Assembly (NCBI GenBank): GCA_963693305.1
Contig: OY855907.1
Coordinates: forward strand, 32,165,301-32,229,300
Reading direction: 5' to 3'
DNA from: Meandrina meandrites
Lineage: Eukaryota; Cnidaria; Anthozoa; Scleractinia; Meandrinidae
Length of the DNA: 64,000 nt
The notes below the pieces were generated by a model. That model worked only from the letters and a program-made list of their open reading frames with translations. It made no database searches and had not been told where the DNA came from. Each line of letters opens with the position of its first letter. The first letter of the stretch is position 1. Positions 34,003 to 45,720 of the stretch are shown one piece after another. The translations under genes were made by a program, and so were the position numbers.

Positions 34003-37000
34003 ATGGCTTCCGAAACACTAGAAAGACAAGAAAAGGACACCAGGTAAGACTTGAAGCTTCATTGTAGCTTTTCAAGGGAAAAAAGAGATATTTTCATGTG
34101 GTGCAAACACAGGTCACCAAAGCGTGTTAAAGCGATAGTTGGAGCAAGCGCATGCTCATAAGGTGAGACATTTTTTTTAATATGGCCGGCATTCTCGACC
34201 CCAGAGCGTTCGGGTTTTTTTCAGCCGTGCATCCATGAATCAAGAATGCATAGCCGACAGCTTGCAGTTGTATTCATCGATCAGGGCGTGAGATAATCAG
34301 TTCAGTCAGTAGTACCTACTAACGTCACTTCCAAGATGAGATAAGCTTTAAACTTGAATGTCGGAGCTCAGGCACTTAAACTAAACTACACGACAAGACT
34401 GATTCAAAATTGAGATCAATTCAGTATTCAATATTTATATAGGTAACTTTCCTGTGACTTCCGCATCAAATTCAATATGTGCATGCCTTCGTGTTATATC
34501 ACTTGTTAAAACAAAATATTATATTGAGCAGGTGTAGGAGCTTAATTGTCATTTTGTCAGCAGACGTTATATACAGTTCACTGTTGTAAAAACAATTCCC
34601 TAATCCAGTTATGAAGCGAAGCCGGACAAAGCGGAAGCCGGGCAAATTTAAATTTTTAAGCTCTATTCAAGCATTTTCTAGGGAAAACAAAAATTTGAGT
34701 ACAGTACATTCTTCCTTGCGTTTTGTTTGTTTGCTCTTCTCATGTGTCAGTGTCATAGTATATATTCTTGATGACAATAATTGGTTCTCGCTTGTTCATA
34801 CGCTTGGTTCGACGGGACGGGTGTGTATAATAGGCCATTTCCGAGTTACCCTTTGCCTCTGTTTCAAGACGAGTCTAGGTGCGAAACCATTCATATGAAA
34901 ATGAGTTTCACCTACATGTCCATTTTCATGCAAATCAAACTCATTTTCATTTGAATGGTTTTGCACGTAGACTCGTTTTGAAACAGAGGCAAAGGGTAAC
35001 TCGGAAATGGCCTATTCGGTGCCTTCGCTGTTTATAATTTCAGCTCTGTAAAACAAAACGGCCTCTAGCTGCATGGACACTGCTCTATTCGGCGTAGAAA
35101 TTTCCGGGTAATTGTTATATTCCTTGTCAACAAGCTAAGTTTCCAATATATTTCAGTCTTGCTTAGAATTGTTTAGTACTGTGAGACATTCATTCCATAT
35201 TTAGAAATAGAAATTGAAGTTATCTCTGAAGGCATACTGCGCACAAATATTTCTGCGTTCCCTTGTAAGTATTATGATATTTTTATTACACGAACTAAGG
35301 CGAGCCAATCATCCAAACTCAGGCAGTTCCAGAATTCCAGCCATAACGATTATCTGCAGAACTAACTCGCAAACGACTTCCTGTTTTTCCAGACCCTGTT
35401 AATTATTCAGCATGCTACGATTCTCAGAAAGCGAACCTATACCCTTTATATTATTTTTACACTGCACAGGTATTAAGCGAAGATAACTTTGCAAACAATT
35501 TTCCAGAAAGCACATCTAACAGTGCTTAAGATTGTTTTTATTTTCCTGCAATTGTTAAAGCGCTTGTCGGATTCTTGACCAGCATCAACACTGGGATTTA
35601 TTCGGCTAACAATCCCTTGAAAGAGACTTTGTCTGTGAATCCACGCTCAGCACAGATTGCATGCATGTTTGCCACTTTTTCCAAAGAAAGTAAAACCAGT
35701 AGTTGGGGTAAGTAAGGGGATTTATGTGTCCCTGTTAATTCATATCTTCTACGCGTTATCTGACTTTGAGTTGTTGCTGATAAAATGGATATTTAATAAA
35801 TGAAAGCAAGAGCTAGTCAGACGTGCTTTGTGTGCATTTTCGTGTTTGGTTTAGCGATGATCTCTTTTTTACATTGATTGGAATATAGAAAGCTGACAAT
35901 TATATCTTTAAAATTCATAACAAAGTACATAAGTGTTACAAACGCCGGATAAAGAAGTTGTTTCATAATTTTCAACTGACTTCGAACCAAAATTTTCGCA
36001 ATATTTTTGGGGTAGGCACGTGGAAAAACGCTGGCTACTAGGCGATAAAACGAGTGCCAAAAACAGAGAGTCCTTGGGCTCGTTTCTCGAAAGCCCCGTA
36101 AACTTTTCGCGCCCGCAAAGCCATTTTTAGTTATCAGTTTCTTAAAAACAGAGAAGCGTAAAGTCCTGAAACCTTCTATGAAGGAAATCTCTGTTCATAT
36201 TTAAAATATCAAACCTTATCTGTAATCATAAGCTTAGAGATTTTGCTACGGCTTTCCGGGTTTGAGGTTTGCCTTTTTTTTTTCACTTTTTTGCCTGTGT
36301 TTCCAGTCAAAAGTTGAGTTATTATATTACAAAAAACGAACCCACGAATCTTCATAGAAGTCGCTTGTATCTATCTATTTCTCGTTGTTGTTGGTGGTGA
36401 TTTTTTGTTGCAGTTCTTGTCGAGACTTGATTAGCTATGCTTTGTGTGCATTTTCGTGTGTGGTTTAGCAATGATCTCTTTTTACATTCATTTGATTGGA
36501 ATGTAAGAAATTGACAACTACTATCGAAAGCTGAAGCTTGCTCGGTAGTTGTATTTCTTTTTTAGATGTATTTTATTTTGCGGGCGACTGATGACCTTGA
36601 ACAAATTCACTCTCAATTAACTCGAAATCTTAGTGTAACGAGAGTTGAATATTGTTCTACACATGCATGCGCTTTACGTAACTTGTATTCGATTGATTTA
36701 ATGGGAGAGTAAGACATCAGTCTCTGAGAGAGATTTATTCTGCTTATACGGTAAATAGAAATCAACTTTAATTGACGTCCATTTCGAGCCATAGTTGACA
36801 CGTTCTTTCTCGGAAAATGAACTTGCCCCACACATAATCATAAATTACATATTGCACCTGGCGCCAGACCTGCTTTATGTGCGTTTCCACTTATGCTTTG
36901 GATTAATAACTGAAACATAGAGAAGCTCATGCACTTAAACTAAACTACACGACAAGACTGATTCAAAATTGAGATCAATTCAATATTTATATAGGTAACT

Positions 37001-39681
37001 TTCCTGTGACTTCCGCATCAAACTCAATATGTGCATGCCTTCGTGTTATATCACTTGTTAAAACAAAATATTATATTGACCAGGTGCACGTGCGCTTTAC
37101 GTAACTTGTATTCGATTAATTTAAGGGAAGAGTAAGACATCAGTCTCTGAGAGAGATTTATTCTGCTTATACGGTAAATGGAAATCAACTTTAATTGACG
37201 TCCATTTCAAGCCATATTTGACACGTTCTTTCTCGGAAAATGAACTTGCCCCACACATAATCATAAATTACACATTGCGCCTGGCGCCAGACCTGCTTTA
37301 TGTGCGTTTCCACTTATGCTTTAGCATACTGAAACAGAGACGATAGAGAAATCCGTTTTGTTCTGTTCTTGACCCTTCTTGATTTTTCATGCAGCGTTGT
37401 CCGAAAATTGGCGCAATTAAAACTGCTTCCATAAAAGACAGTGAACTGATCAATTTCTTCTGTTCTGTTCCACATCAGACTAACTTTGCCCAGCGATGCG
37501 CATCTAGTATGTAAATTCTCGTTTTTCTTGGAAATTTCTGCCATCATATGACATCTTTAGTATCGTAAACATTGTCAAGCGATTTCCTTGAAAGTCTAAA
37601 TTTTATAAATCAGTAAAATCGATATTGGATAGCAGTAATAAAACAAATTTTGTTGTCGGAATTGTTTTTTTTTTTTTAATTTAATTTACATATATATATA
37701 TATATAGGCCGAATGCACAAACAACGATCGACAAACTACGGACATAAAACTATAACTTGATTTTGTCAACAAAGAGAATGAATACTCGCCTTTTGGAGAA
37801 CTTCGACGCCTTTCACTCCACTGCTAATTTTTCTTTCAAATTTGCAACGGTTGGTAAGCATCTACATTATTTTTGGAGCGCAAAACTTTCTTGGGTTCAT
37901 CTCGCCGCGAATTGAAAAACAATCCTGGAAAACTCGAAGCGGTCCGTACGCTTAGTCCGGAAGGGAAAACCCGGACCGCTGGAGCGCGCGGAATTAGCCA
38001 ATCAGATTCAAGGATTTAGGATTCCGGACCACTGAGATCCTTGAGACAAAAAAAAAAAAAGGATTATTATGCTTCAAGAGTCAGTGCTTCCCAGTAAAAT
38101 CCACTTGGCTGTAGGGAGTATACCCCCCCCCCCCCCCCCCCCCCTGAATTCGGTATTAATTTATACAGCTAATGATTTAAAAAATTATATTTTCCAGTTC
38201 CACTTCCACTTCCACTTCCACTTCCAATTCCAGTTCCAGTTCTAGTACCAGTTCTAAACAGGAACACAGCGATGTGTACACCTCTGGTGTGGTATCTGTA
38301 GAGCAGGTGACCAGACCCCTACAGGGGTCGTTAGGGTCGTTAGGCATTGAGCATTCTGGTGTCGTGGTGAACACTGACAGTGGTGATAGCTGGCTCGTAC
38401 ACAAGGGCAAAAACTATGGAGACTCAAGTAATGTACATGTACTCCAGTAGTATCAACATGTTTTTAATTTATATAACCTACCAATTAATTTCCGCGGTGC
38501 GTTCTCATAGAAAAAACACGTCACGTGTTAAGAAGGGCATCAGACAATACACACCGTCCGATTTGATATCCTTCGCCCGATTTTCTAAAGAAGATGCAAA
38601 GCAAACGAACAACGCCTTGTCGCAGGGTGATGAAGCAAATATTCCCCTTTCTTGCTTTCTGGTGTATTGGAGGATAACATTAATGCCCTTGGCTTAAAGA
38701 TTGTCCTAAAAATCATGGGCTCGCTTCTCGGCCAACTGATCTTTCAGCCCTCGGGTATAAACGCCAATATATATACCAGCTACTTCAAGTGGGTTATTTG
38801 TTTAAGACGGAATCCACCAGGAAGTCGAGTAATATTTATTTAAGTTGGACAAAAATCGAGTACCAGAATAATTTAAATCCTATTGCGTTATTTTCTACCC
38901 TAAATAAAAGGTAAAGATGTAAGTAATTATCACTGATAACACCAACAACAATTTCTTATCAGAGTCTTAGAAAATGAATTTGAAAGTCCACAAGCTATAG
39001 GGAAATTCTCACGTGCAGCCATTTTGTAAAATCGTCTTTAAGCGATTCAGTGGAATTCAGTGAAATTTCAAAATTTGTTTTCGGTGTTTGGTGTTGTTAA
39101 AAAAGATTTCTTTTGATAAGATATTTGAAGCAGTAACACAAAAGTTTGCAATAAGGTGTAAATTTTGGTACAACAATTTCTTATCAGAGCCTGAGAAAAT
39201 GAAATTTAATGTTCACAAGCTATAGGCAAAAGCTCGTGTCTTTTAAGCGATTTAGTGGAATTCAGCGGAACTTCGAGAATGGTTTTCGATGTTTGGTGTT
39301 GTTAGGAAAGATTTCTTTTGATAAGATATTTGAAGCAGTAACACAAAAGCTTGCAATAAGGTGTAAATAATTTTGGTACATAATTTTGTCCAACAACTAC
39401 TCGAAGTCCTGGCGGATTCCGTCTTAATTCTTAGTTCAGTGAATTTGGGAAAACAGTGATTTTTTAAGTTTTTCGTTCTCTTTATTACGTTAGGCCAGAC
39501 AGTGGTTGCCAATGCCAAGCACATGAGTGGAGACTGGAAATCAGGAGGTTCTCAACCCGTGCAGCCTGGGACCAGAGTGTGTGATTACGTCAAGGCTAGC
39601 GGGGAGAACTACAATGTGTGTTCTGACAACTGTCATCATGGCTCCAAGAGGATGATGGATGTCGGGAAGGGAAAGCGTTAA
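34003..39681 (+). CDS. LRAT/NlpC-P60-like cysteine hydrolase, gene A (three exons)
   Basis: Exons 34003-34043, 38198-38427 and 39503-39681 join in phases 2 and 1 to give 149 residues ending KGKR. The exon 3 acceptor must be the inner CCAGACAG, since the outer AG breaks the frame. The protein starts MASETLERQEKDT, has a Ser/Thr repeat encoded by (TTCCACT), then IEHSGVVV, WLVHKG, AKHMSG and YNVCSDNCHHGSKRMM. A His in a beta strand followed by Asn-Cys in a later helix is the circularly permuted papain-like arrangement of LRAT, HRASLS/PLAAT and related NlpC/P60 families, which are acyltransferases or amidases using a catalytic Cys. Family placement is by motif only. The substrate is unknown. No signal peptide or membrane segment is seen. 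Confidence 0.68.
34829..35016. mobile_element. 188-bp hairpin MITE
   Basis: Arms begin AATAGGCCATTTCCGAGTTA and end with its complement; about 85 bp pair on each side, with GAAACAGAGGCAAAGGG and CATTCATATGAAAATGAG in the stem. Non-coding, in gene A intron 1. Confidence 0.75.
36660..37320. repeat. Internal tandem duplication within gene A intron 1
   Basis: CTTTACGTAACTTGTATTCG...CACTTATGCTTT occurs at about 36670-36897 and again at 37090-37321. The segment before the second copy (36925-37082) itself repeats 34364-34516 (AAACTAAACTACACGACAAG). One related copy is at about 52383-52590 in unit B, so the extra copy arose in unit A or was lost in unit B. Confidence 0.65.
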
Positions 39682-40021
39682 ATGAGATGCAAGAACAAGA
39701 TTTCCTTTCACAGCCTATATACCGAATTAATGCTCAGTGATATAATTAAGCCAAGCTGCATGTTGCTTTCAAGGTGCTTTAATCTAAATTAGAAGGGATG
39801 TTTTCTTTTAACTCATTGACAGACGAGAATGAGTTTCATGGCATGATTGTAACTCGATCTATAGCCATAAAAGGAGTTAGCAATAGCATTTAATAAGTTA
39901 ACGAGAACAGCTATAGCTTTCCTTGCGATGCTGTATGTTATTTTAATTTGCGGTTAGTTACACGATTAAAAAAATCTTGCATTGGGTACGTATAGTTTAC
40001 GTTATGACCTGTGTTTAATGT

Positions 40022-40027
40022 CAATAA
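40022..40027 (+). terminator. Polyadenylation signal of gene A
   Basis: AATAAA about 340 bp after the gene A stop, in the context TGTCAATAAACTAT. The identical context occurs about 410 bp after the gene B stop (near 55137). Confidence 0.5.
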
Positions 40028-40243
40028 ACTATATAATTTTTAATTGGATGACCCTGATAAATTTAGCTCAAGCCAAACTTACCTCAAGGATAAATTTTCA
40101 TTAACCATCGCTAAAGCGGTTTTAGTTGTGATATATACCCTGAAATAGTAACTAAACTTTCAGATACTATTAGCTACTAGTCTGCTAGTTCCACTGTTTT
40201 CTTTTGTTTTGTTTCTTTTGTCTATCACGTACAAAGACAGAGA

Positions 40244-40424
40244 CTATTCTCGCTGCATAATTAATTAGCTCATGGCAGAAGTTTTCATTATGCATTCAGA
40301 TTTCCCCGTTTCCGCGCACGCTTGTTACGGTGTTGATGCTTTGCGGTCTTAGAGTACATATTTCGTCGCTCTGCCTGAAAGGTGGTCATTTTAATCGTAC
40401 TCCGGGACGACGGCCAACTTTCGC
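40244..40424 (+). repeat. Split direct repeat A1 (left end)
   Basis: Starts CTATTCTCGCTGCATAATTA. Matches 47298-47478 over 181 bp with about two differences. It probably holds the element promoter. Confidence 0.88.
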
Positions 40425-40460
40425 TTTAGCTCCTTGCGGAGTCAACCGCCACCAGCATAA

Positions 40461-43288
40461 ATGGCAGAACATCGTCTTCCTCCTCCGCCCGCTCCGGTCG
40501 GCGCTCCGGCCATGGAGCACGCTGCTGTTGAGCCCCCACCAGCGGTTGAAGAACCGCCAGCTGTCGAGCCAGTTGTCGCTCCGCAACCGGCACCAGTTTT
40601 AGTGGCGGACCCGGCCCCGGCTGTTGAAACTGTCGAAGAGGTAATTTTTTCCTAGCAATATTGTTGGTCCTTAGCCAGGTTTTTCCCGCTGCCTGTAACG
40701 TTAGTGTCTGCGCTTGTCTCCGGTCGTTTATTTTCTTTCTCGGTTCTTTTGCTTTGGGTTTGCTTCGGTAAACCTGAATACTCTTTTTGTTTTTTGGAGC
40801 TATTGTACTCATGCTCTGTATTGTTTTTTGGGCCTTTGTTTTCTGGTATTTTTTACGTGTCTTTGTGGCCTTTCTTTTTTTTGTTTTTGGCTAACATTGT
40901 TCGGGTGTTTTTTCGTCACCCTGTGCGAGTGAATTTATGCATTTTTTTATTCACACTTGTTGGTCGGCTTGACACGTTGGGGTTAATTGTCACTTAGTTG
41001 TTTTTTAATAAACCAGTTTAGGCGATTTGTTGCGTGGCGATTCTTGCGGCATACAATCGGTTTAGGCAACTTCGTGGACGTTTATACTGTGGTATTCCAC
41101 CAGTGAAGGCAACGTGTTGTTGCATGGCTGTTGTTGTATTCCACTGGTGAAGGCGACCCGTTGTTTCGGCACTGTTTTTGCGAGTATTGCCAGTGAAGGC
41201 AGCATGCTTTGTGACCCTTTGTGGCGTGTCTGTCGTTTGGTTCAGTATACCACTGGTCTAGGCAACGTATCGTTGTTTAATTATTTGCGTATACCCGGCA
41301 TAGTCAATCGAACCCAGTCGAACTAAATTTCAATCGAACTCAATCGAACTCAATTCATGGATTGAGTTCGATTGAGTTCGGCAATCGAACGAAATCGAAC
41401 TCACCGAAAAGAAAAAAAATCAATCGAACCCAATCGAACGTTCGATTTTCGAACTCGTGATTTGTGTAAAACAGGCGTTGAAAATCCATAACCAGATCTT
41501 GGAAGCTCGAGTTACTTCAACCCGGAGTGTAGCGCACGTGTTTTTCGTAAACGAAGAAATTCCGCAGAAATGGCTTCAGATGCGCCGTGGATTGTAAGCT
41601 TCAAATGTGTAGTAAAAGGCTACCAGAAATGCCGGTTTGACGTCAAGGATGGCGAAGTTTTCAAGGTTTTAAAGAAAATAGGCGAGACAGGCCGTGCATT
41701 CCGAATTGCAAACGAGCACGGACAATTAGGTCATCTTCAAAGTGTTCTGTTCTGTTCTCTTAAATGCCGTGGACAGTTTATAAATGGGGTTTCTGTTATA
41801 AGAATGAATTGTAAAAAGGCAGAAGAAAAACCTGTTTTGATGGGCTTGCTTTGGGCTTGCTTTGTATAGGTTTACCAGAGCCAAGCGAACGCAATCCATT
41901 TAATTGTGTTCGATTGAGTTCGGTTTCCGAACCCAATCGAACACAATCAGATGGATTGAGTTCGATTGAGTTCGATTTTTTCGATTGAATTCGATTTGTT
42001 CGGAAATCGAACTCACTGAAAGTCTGGTGTTCGATTTCGTTCGATTGCCGAACTCAATCGAACTCAATCCACGGATTGAGTTCGATTGGGTTCGATTGAG
42101 TTCGATTTTCGAACGTTCGATTGACTATGCCGGGCGTATACCACCGGTGTAGGCAACGTGTTGTTGCGTGACTGTTTTTTGCGTGTACCACTGGTGAAGG
42201 CAACGTATTGTTGCGTTACTGTTTTTCGCGTTTACCACTGGTGAAGGCAACGTGTTGTTGCGTGACTGTTTTACGTGTTCCACCAGTGAGGGCGACGTAT
42301 TGTCGCGTGATTGTTTTGCGTTTTCCACTGGTGAAGGCAACGTGTTGTTGCGTGATTGTTTTGCGTGTACCGCCGGTGAAGGCGACGTCTTGTCGCGTGA
42401 TTGTTTGGCGTTTTCCACTTATGAAGGCAACGAGTTGTTGCGTGACTGTTTTTGCGAGTACCACTGGCGAAGGCAACGTGTTGTTGCGTGACTGTTTCGC
42501 GTATATCTCTGCTGAAGGCAACGTGTTGTTGCATAGGTATTTGCGCATGCCGCTGGTGAAGCAACGTGTTGATGCGTGACTGTTTCGTGTAAACTACTGG
42601 TACGAGCAACGGGTTGTTGCGTGACTGTTTTTGCGTGCACTTCTGGTGGAGGCAATATGTTATTGTGGTATACTATTGCGGAAGGTATTACGTGTTGCGA
42701 GATATTGTTCATAACGAATAAATTAGAGTTTTCAGTTATATTTATATGGGTTTTTTGTTTTGTCATAGGTCGCTGCTCGTATTAAGGTACTTGAGGATAA
42801 GATCAAGTCGTTAGAGCAGCTGAAGACTTTAGAAAGTTCAGAGTCGGCTCTCGCAGCCTTGCGTCGACATATCAGTCGCCCTACCGCGATGTTCGACAAA
42901 TATGAGGCTCTTGATTTGCTACAGTCTCTGGTTCGCCTGGCAAGAAATGAAAGCCACAAGAAGGCGGACGAGTATGCGGCTGCTCTTGATGAGATCAGGG
43001 CCAGGACGGATGCCTTGGACCACCTTCAGCTGCAACGCCTTTTTCTCGGGTTATTGGGCTAAAGTTCGCGCTAAAGTTGCCAGGGAAGCCACTACCATTT
43101 TGAAGGGCGTTGGCAAAGCTCCTCCTCCGTCCTCTGGCTATGGACCCGTCGCGCGCAGATCGTCTCCTTACCCGCCTCAGCAGAACACTCAGTGTTTTCG
43201 ATGCTTAAAGTGGGGGCATGTTGCCCGTTCATGCCGTAGTAATCCAGTTAGACGTCAGAATGGTCGGGGACGAGCCAGACGTTTTTAG
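40461..43288 (+). CDS. Gag-like protein of the YR retrotransposon, spliced and frameshifted
   Basis: Exon 1 (40461-40640) encodes a Pro/Ala/Val-rich leader beginning MAEHRLPPPPAPVGAP and ends at GTAATT. Exon 2 starts at 42769 after GTCATAG in the same phase and reads VAARIKVLEDKIKSLEQL, a coiled coil. That frame stops at 43060-43062, but the +1 frame continues from about 43040 as YWAKVRAKVAREATTILKG and ends with the CCHC zinc knuckle CFRCLKWGHVARSC (about 43195-43236) and a basic tail. The shift lies in a CCTTTTTCTC run and may be a mutation, a sequencing error or programmed. The intron (40641-42768) contains a minisatellite and an inserted MITE. Gag packages the element RNA. Confidence 0.72.
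41294..42134 (+). mobile_element. 841-bp element with CCCGGCATAGTC termini carrying a small ORF
   Basis: It starts CCCGGCATAGTCAATCGAAC and ends with the exact complement, flanked by CGTATA on both sides (41288-41293 and 42135-42140). Subterminal regions are dense in TCGATTGAGTTCGATTGAG words on both sides, likely protein-binding repeats. It is nested inside the retroelement minisatellite, so it arrived after or with it. Confidence 0.75.
41570..41869 (+). CDS. MITE-borne 99-residue protein, possible HIRAN-like domain
   Basis: ATG-initiated single-exon frame placed centrally between the repeated subterminal regions. It reads MASDAPWIVSFKCVVKGYQ, then VFKVLKKIGETGRAF, RIANEHGQLGHL. An initial V-x-G-Y, a mid-strand V-L-K-K and a closing G-Q-L-G-H-L recall the HIRAN fold of HLTF and other DNA-end-binding proteins, but the canonical NPYD-x-NAI core is not present, so the match is tentative. 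It has no transposase-like catalytic motif. Its protein-like composition and position suggest an element-encoded accessory protein or a captured host gene. Confidence 0.4.
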   Translation: MASDAPWIVSFKCVVKGYQKCRFDVKDGEVFKVLKKIGETGRAFRIANEHGQLGHLQSVLFCSLKCRGQFINGVSVIRMNCKKAEEKPVLMGLLWACFV

Positions 43289-43540
43289 TTTCTAGTCCTG
43301 ACCTTTGGCACAAGTTGTGTTGTATTGTTTCAAAAAAAATTGTTTTATTCCCTGGCCTCGCTTGTTTCATTCTGTTTTCTCCTTCTCCCGCATCCGCTTT
43401 CTTCGTTGACCTTGGGGGGACCTGCTCTGTGTCTCAATTTCGGACCTAGTTCGGAGCTCGGGGGCAACGAAGGGGTGGGTTCCCTGCTTGTTTTCTTTTT
43501 TGGTTTTCACAGGGGATTTTTTCCTGTGTTATCCTTTTAG
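43289..43540 (+). other. Short Gag-Pol spacer ending in a candidate acceptor
   Basis: Pyrimidine-rich DNA ending TTATCCTTTTAG at 43540. The RT frame is open from the next base, so Pol may be expressed from a spliced RNA. The matching donor was not identified. Confidence 0.35.
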
Positions 43541-45720
43541 GGTACTTCTTCATTCCATGCCAGAGTTGTTGCACTTGCCGCAAATTCATCAAAGGGTGAT
43601 ATTCCTCTTTGTGATATTAGGCAGGGGCCCTCCCCTTTCGTTGGCCCCCTCCTTTCACCAAGTATGGTCGCGGCCTGCCCCCGCCAAGCTTCGTTAAACC
43701 AGCTTCGATTCCTGAGTCCTCAGTATTTCAGAGCGGGCGAAATCCATAACCACCTGTCGGTGTGGGAGCACTTGCTGAGCGGGCATACTTCATCTCAGGT
43801 GGATCTTATGGAAGTTATTAAGGAGGGCGTTAGGATCGATCGGCTTTTCAAGCACTTCAAAGGAAACTTTAAAGGCTCCTCATATGATTCACCGCTTCCT
43901 CCTCCCATGCGACTTGACAACGCCAAGGTTTGCGAACAGTTCAAGGATTTTATCACTGATACCGTCGTCGATTGGGTACACGCTGGGGTACTCGCGGTTT
44001 CGGGCAGAGTTGGTGAAGTAACTCCCCCCCATTTGGTCCTTCCTCTCACTGTGGAACCTTCCAAGCCTCGTTTATGCCACGATGAACGATTTTTAAATCT
44101 GTGGATTAAAGACCTCCCCTTTAAGCTTGACCATCTGCCAGACTTGCCCAGGTATGTTCTTCCCGGCCATTTTCAAACGTCCTTTGATGACAAAAGTGGC
44201 TATCAGCATGTTCTTCTCCATCCTTCATCGCGAACCTTCTTTGGCTTGGAATGGAATGGCGTTTATTTTGTGTTTTGCACTCTCCCGTTTGGATGGAAGG
44301 CGAGTGCCTATATATATCACAATCTCGGTCTTGCCGTTACGAGTGCAGCACGTTCGTTTGGGTTTCCAGTGTCTCAGTATATAGACGATCGTCACGTTGG
44401 CCAACTCTGTCGAGCGCCAGCCAGTTCCACTCTACCACCTGGCAGGGTTCTCGCTGAGGCCGCTGCCTACATTTTATGCTACCTTCTCATAGAGGCAGGT
44501 TACTTTGTAGCTATCGCTAAATCGCAGTGCGTCCCTTCTGTTGTGATTCGTTTTCTCGGCTTTCTTTGCGATTCCTTTCGCCAAGCTTTCCTTCTTCCGC
44601 CTGATAAGAAGCTCAAGTTCAGGATACTCAGGGAGGAGATATTATCTTCCAGGTGTGTTGGTGTTAAAACCCTTCAGAGGTTTGCGGGAAAAGTTATCTC
44701 GTTTAGTTTGGCTATTCCTGGTTGCAAACTCTACGTCCGTGAAACTTTCAAGGCCATCTCCCAGCTCTGCCGCACCTCCAAGCCTTTTGTTCGTATTGAG
44801 GGCGACCTTCGTACAGAGGTTTTATACTGGCGCTTCTCGATGATTGGATGGACTGTTTTCCTTGGCGTTCAGAGCTTCACGTAACGGTTTCACTCTTTTC
44901 TGACGCCTCGACACGTGCCTGGGGTGCGGTCCTCTTTCGGGACGGACGGAAGTTGGTCTCCAGGGATTACTGGCCTTCTGATCCTTCTACAGACGTCAAT
45001 TTGCTAGAATCCAGAGCTTTGTTAAATGCTCTTGTTTCCTTTAAGGGCCAGTTATCGAATTCTCGCGTTGATGTCCATATTGATAACAAAGTCCTCAAGT
45101 CCGCATTGGACGACGACGGTTGCAAGAATTCCACAATCAACGAGGTTGTCAAGGACATTTATCGTTATAGTCGAGACCAGAACTTCAGCATTCAAACTTT
45201 CTACGTGCCTTCGAGGCATAATCCGGCTGACGAGCCTTCGCGGAAGTGTTCGGATTTGGACTGTATTCTTTCTATTGAGGCTTGGCTATCCTTGGAACGT
45301 TTGTTCGGTCCTCATTCATTCGATCTAATGTCCTTGGACAGTAACTGTCAAAAGGATATCAACGGCAATCCCCTGCCTCACTACACGCCCTGGGCCACCC
45401 CTGGATCCGCTGGGATCAACGTTTTTGCTAATCCGCTACCGGTGGGACACAACATTTACGTGTTTCCACCTTTTGTTCTTCTTGGACCTCTTCTTTGCTA
45501 TGTTGTCGACCAAGAGTTTCATGGCGCATTCACGCTCATTGTTCCGGATATTCGACCAAGGCCATACTGGTGGGCGACCATCCAGGCCTTCTTAGTCGAT
45601 CAATTTCTTTTGGGCAAGAAGGGATCCAGTTCAGTCCTACTTTTCCCTTCCCAGAATTCTCAGGAATGGCTCCCTCGTCCTCTGCAGTGGGACCTCTGGG
45701 CGTTCCGGTGTGTCTGCTAG
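43541..45720 (+). CDS. Reverse transcriptase-RNase H of the YR retrotransposon
   Basis: The RT frame is open from 43541 (first ATG 43664) to 44884. It contains PKPRLCHDERFLN-like strands, TSFDDKSGYQHV (first catalytic Asp), LPFGWKASAY and QYIDDRHVGQ, the YxDD active site. The RNase H continues in the -1 frame from about 44835 as LLDDWMDCFPW, then LFSDASTRAWGAVLF (catalytic D), NLLESRALLNAL (E), VHIDNKVLKSAL (D) and VPSRHNPADEPSR. After RNase H comes a stretch with FDLMSLDSNCQ, TPGSAGINVF and YVFPPFVLLGPLL, seen in DIRS/Ngaro polyproteins. The enzyme copies element RNA into DNA and removes the RNA strand. The frame shift at about 44835 would truncate the RNase H unless it is programmed or a sequence error. 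Confidence 0.85.

Larger units (their letters stand above)
33771..40053 (+). repeat. Tandem duplication unit A
   Basis: It starts CTGATAAATTTA and ends at TTGGATGACC after an AATAAA signal (40022-40027). The same start and end recur in unit B (40054-55169). Exon 2, exon 3, the 3' region and long intron blocks are collinear between the units. Confidence 0.8.
41027..42690 (+). repeat. 45-bp minisatellite in the Gag intron
   Basis: Units like CCACTGGTGAAGGCAACGTG followed by TTGTTGCGTGACTGTTTTGC and five more bases repeat at 45 bp, clearest at 42180-42600. The array is split by the MITE at 41294-42134. The 45-bp period keeps several frames open on both strands, producing spurious ORFs. Confidence 0.85.

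Noticed and set aside
35214..35710. Apparent exon with VGFLTSINTGIY and a GTAAGT donor in gene A intron 1
   Set aside because: The paralogous copy at 48.89-49.04 kb has a 1-base insertion that breaks the frame, and the phase does not fit exon 1. It is probably non-coding.
41090..42680. CRISPR-like array of 45-bp units
   Set aside because: Units are contiguous and drift along their whole length; there are no unique spacers, and the context is an animal retroelement.
42125..42766. Overlapping minus-strand ORFs with a TQQHVAFTSGTRK-like repeat
   Set aside because: They follow from the 45-bp minisatellite and lie in the inferred Gag intron on the wrong strand.
44009..44016. Retroviral or LTR-type integrase expected after RNase H
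   Set aside because: No DDE integrase motif or LTRs were found. A tyrosine recombinase and split direct repeats are present instead, so a retrovirus-like or Ty3 element was ruled out.
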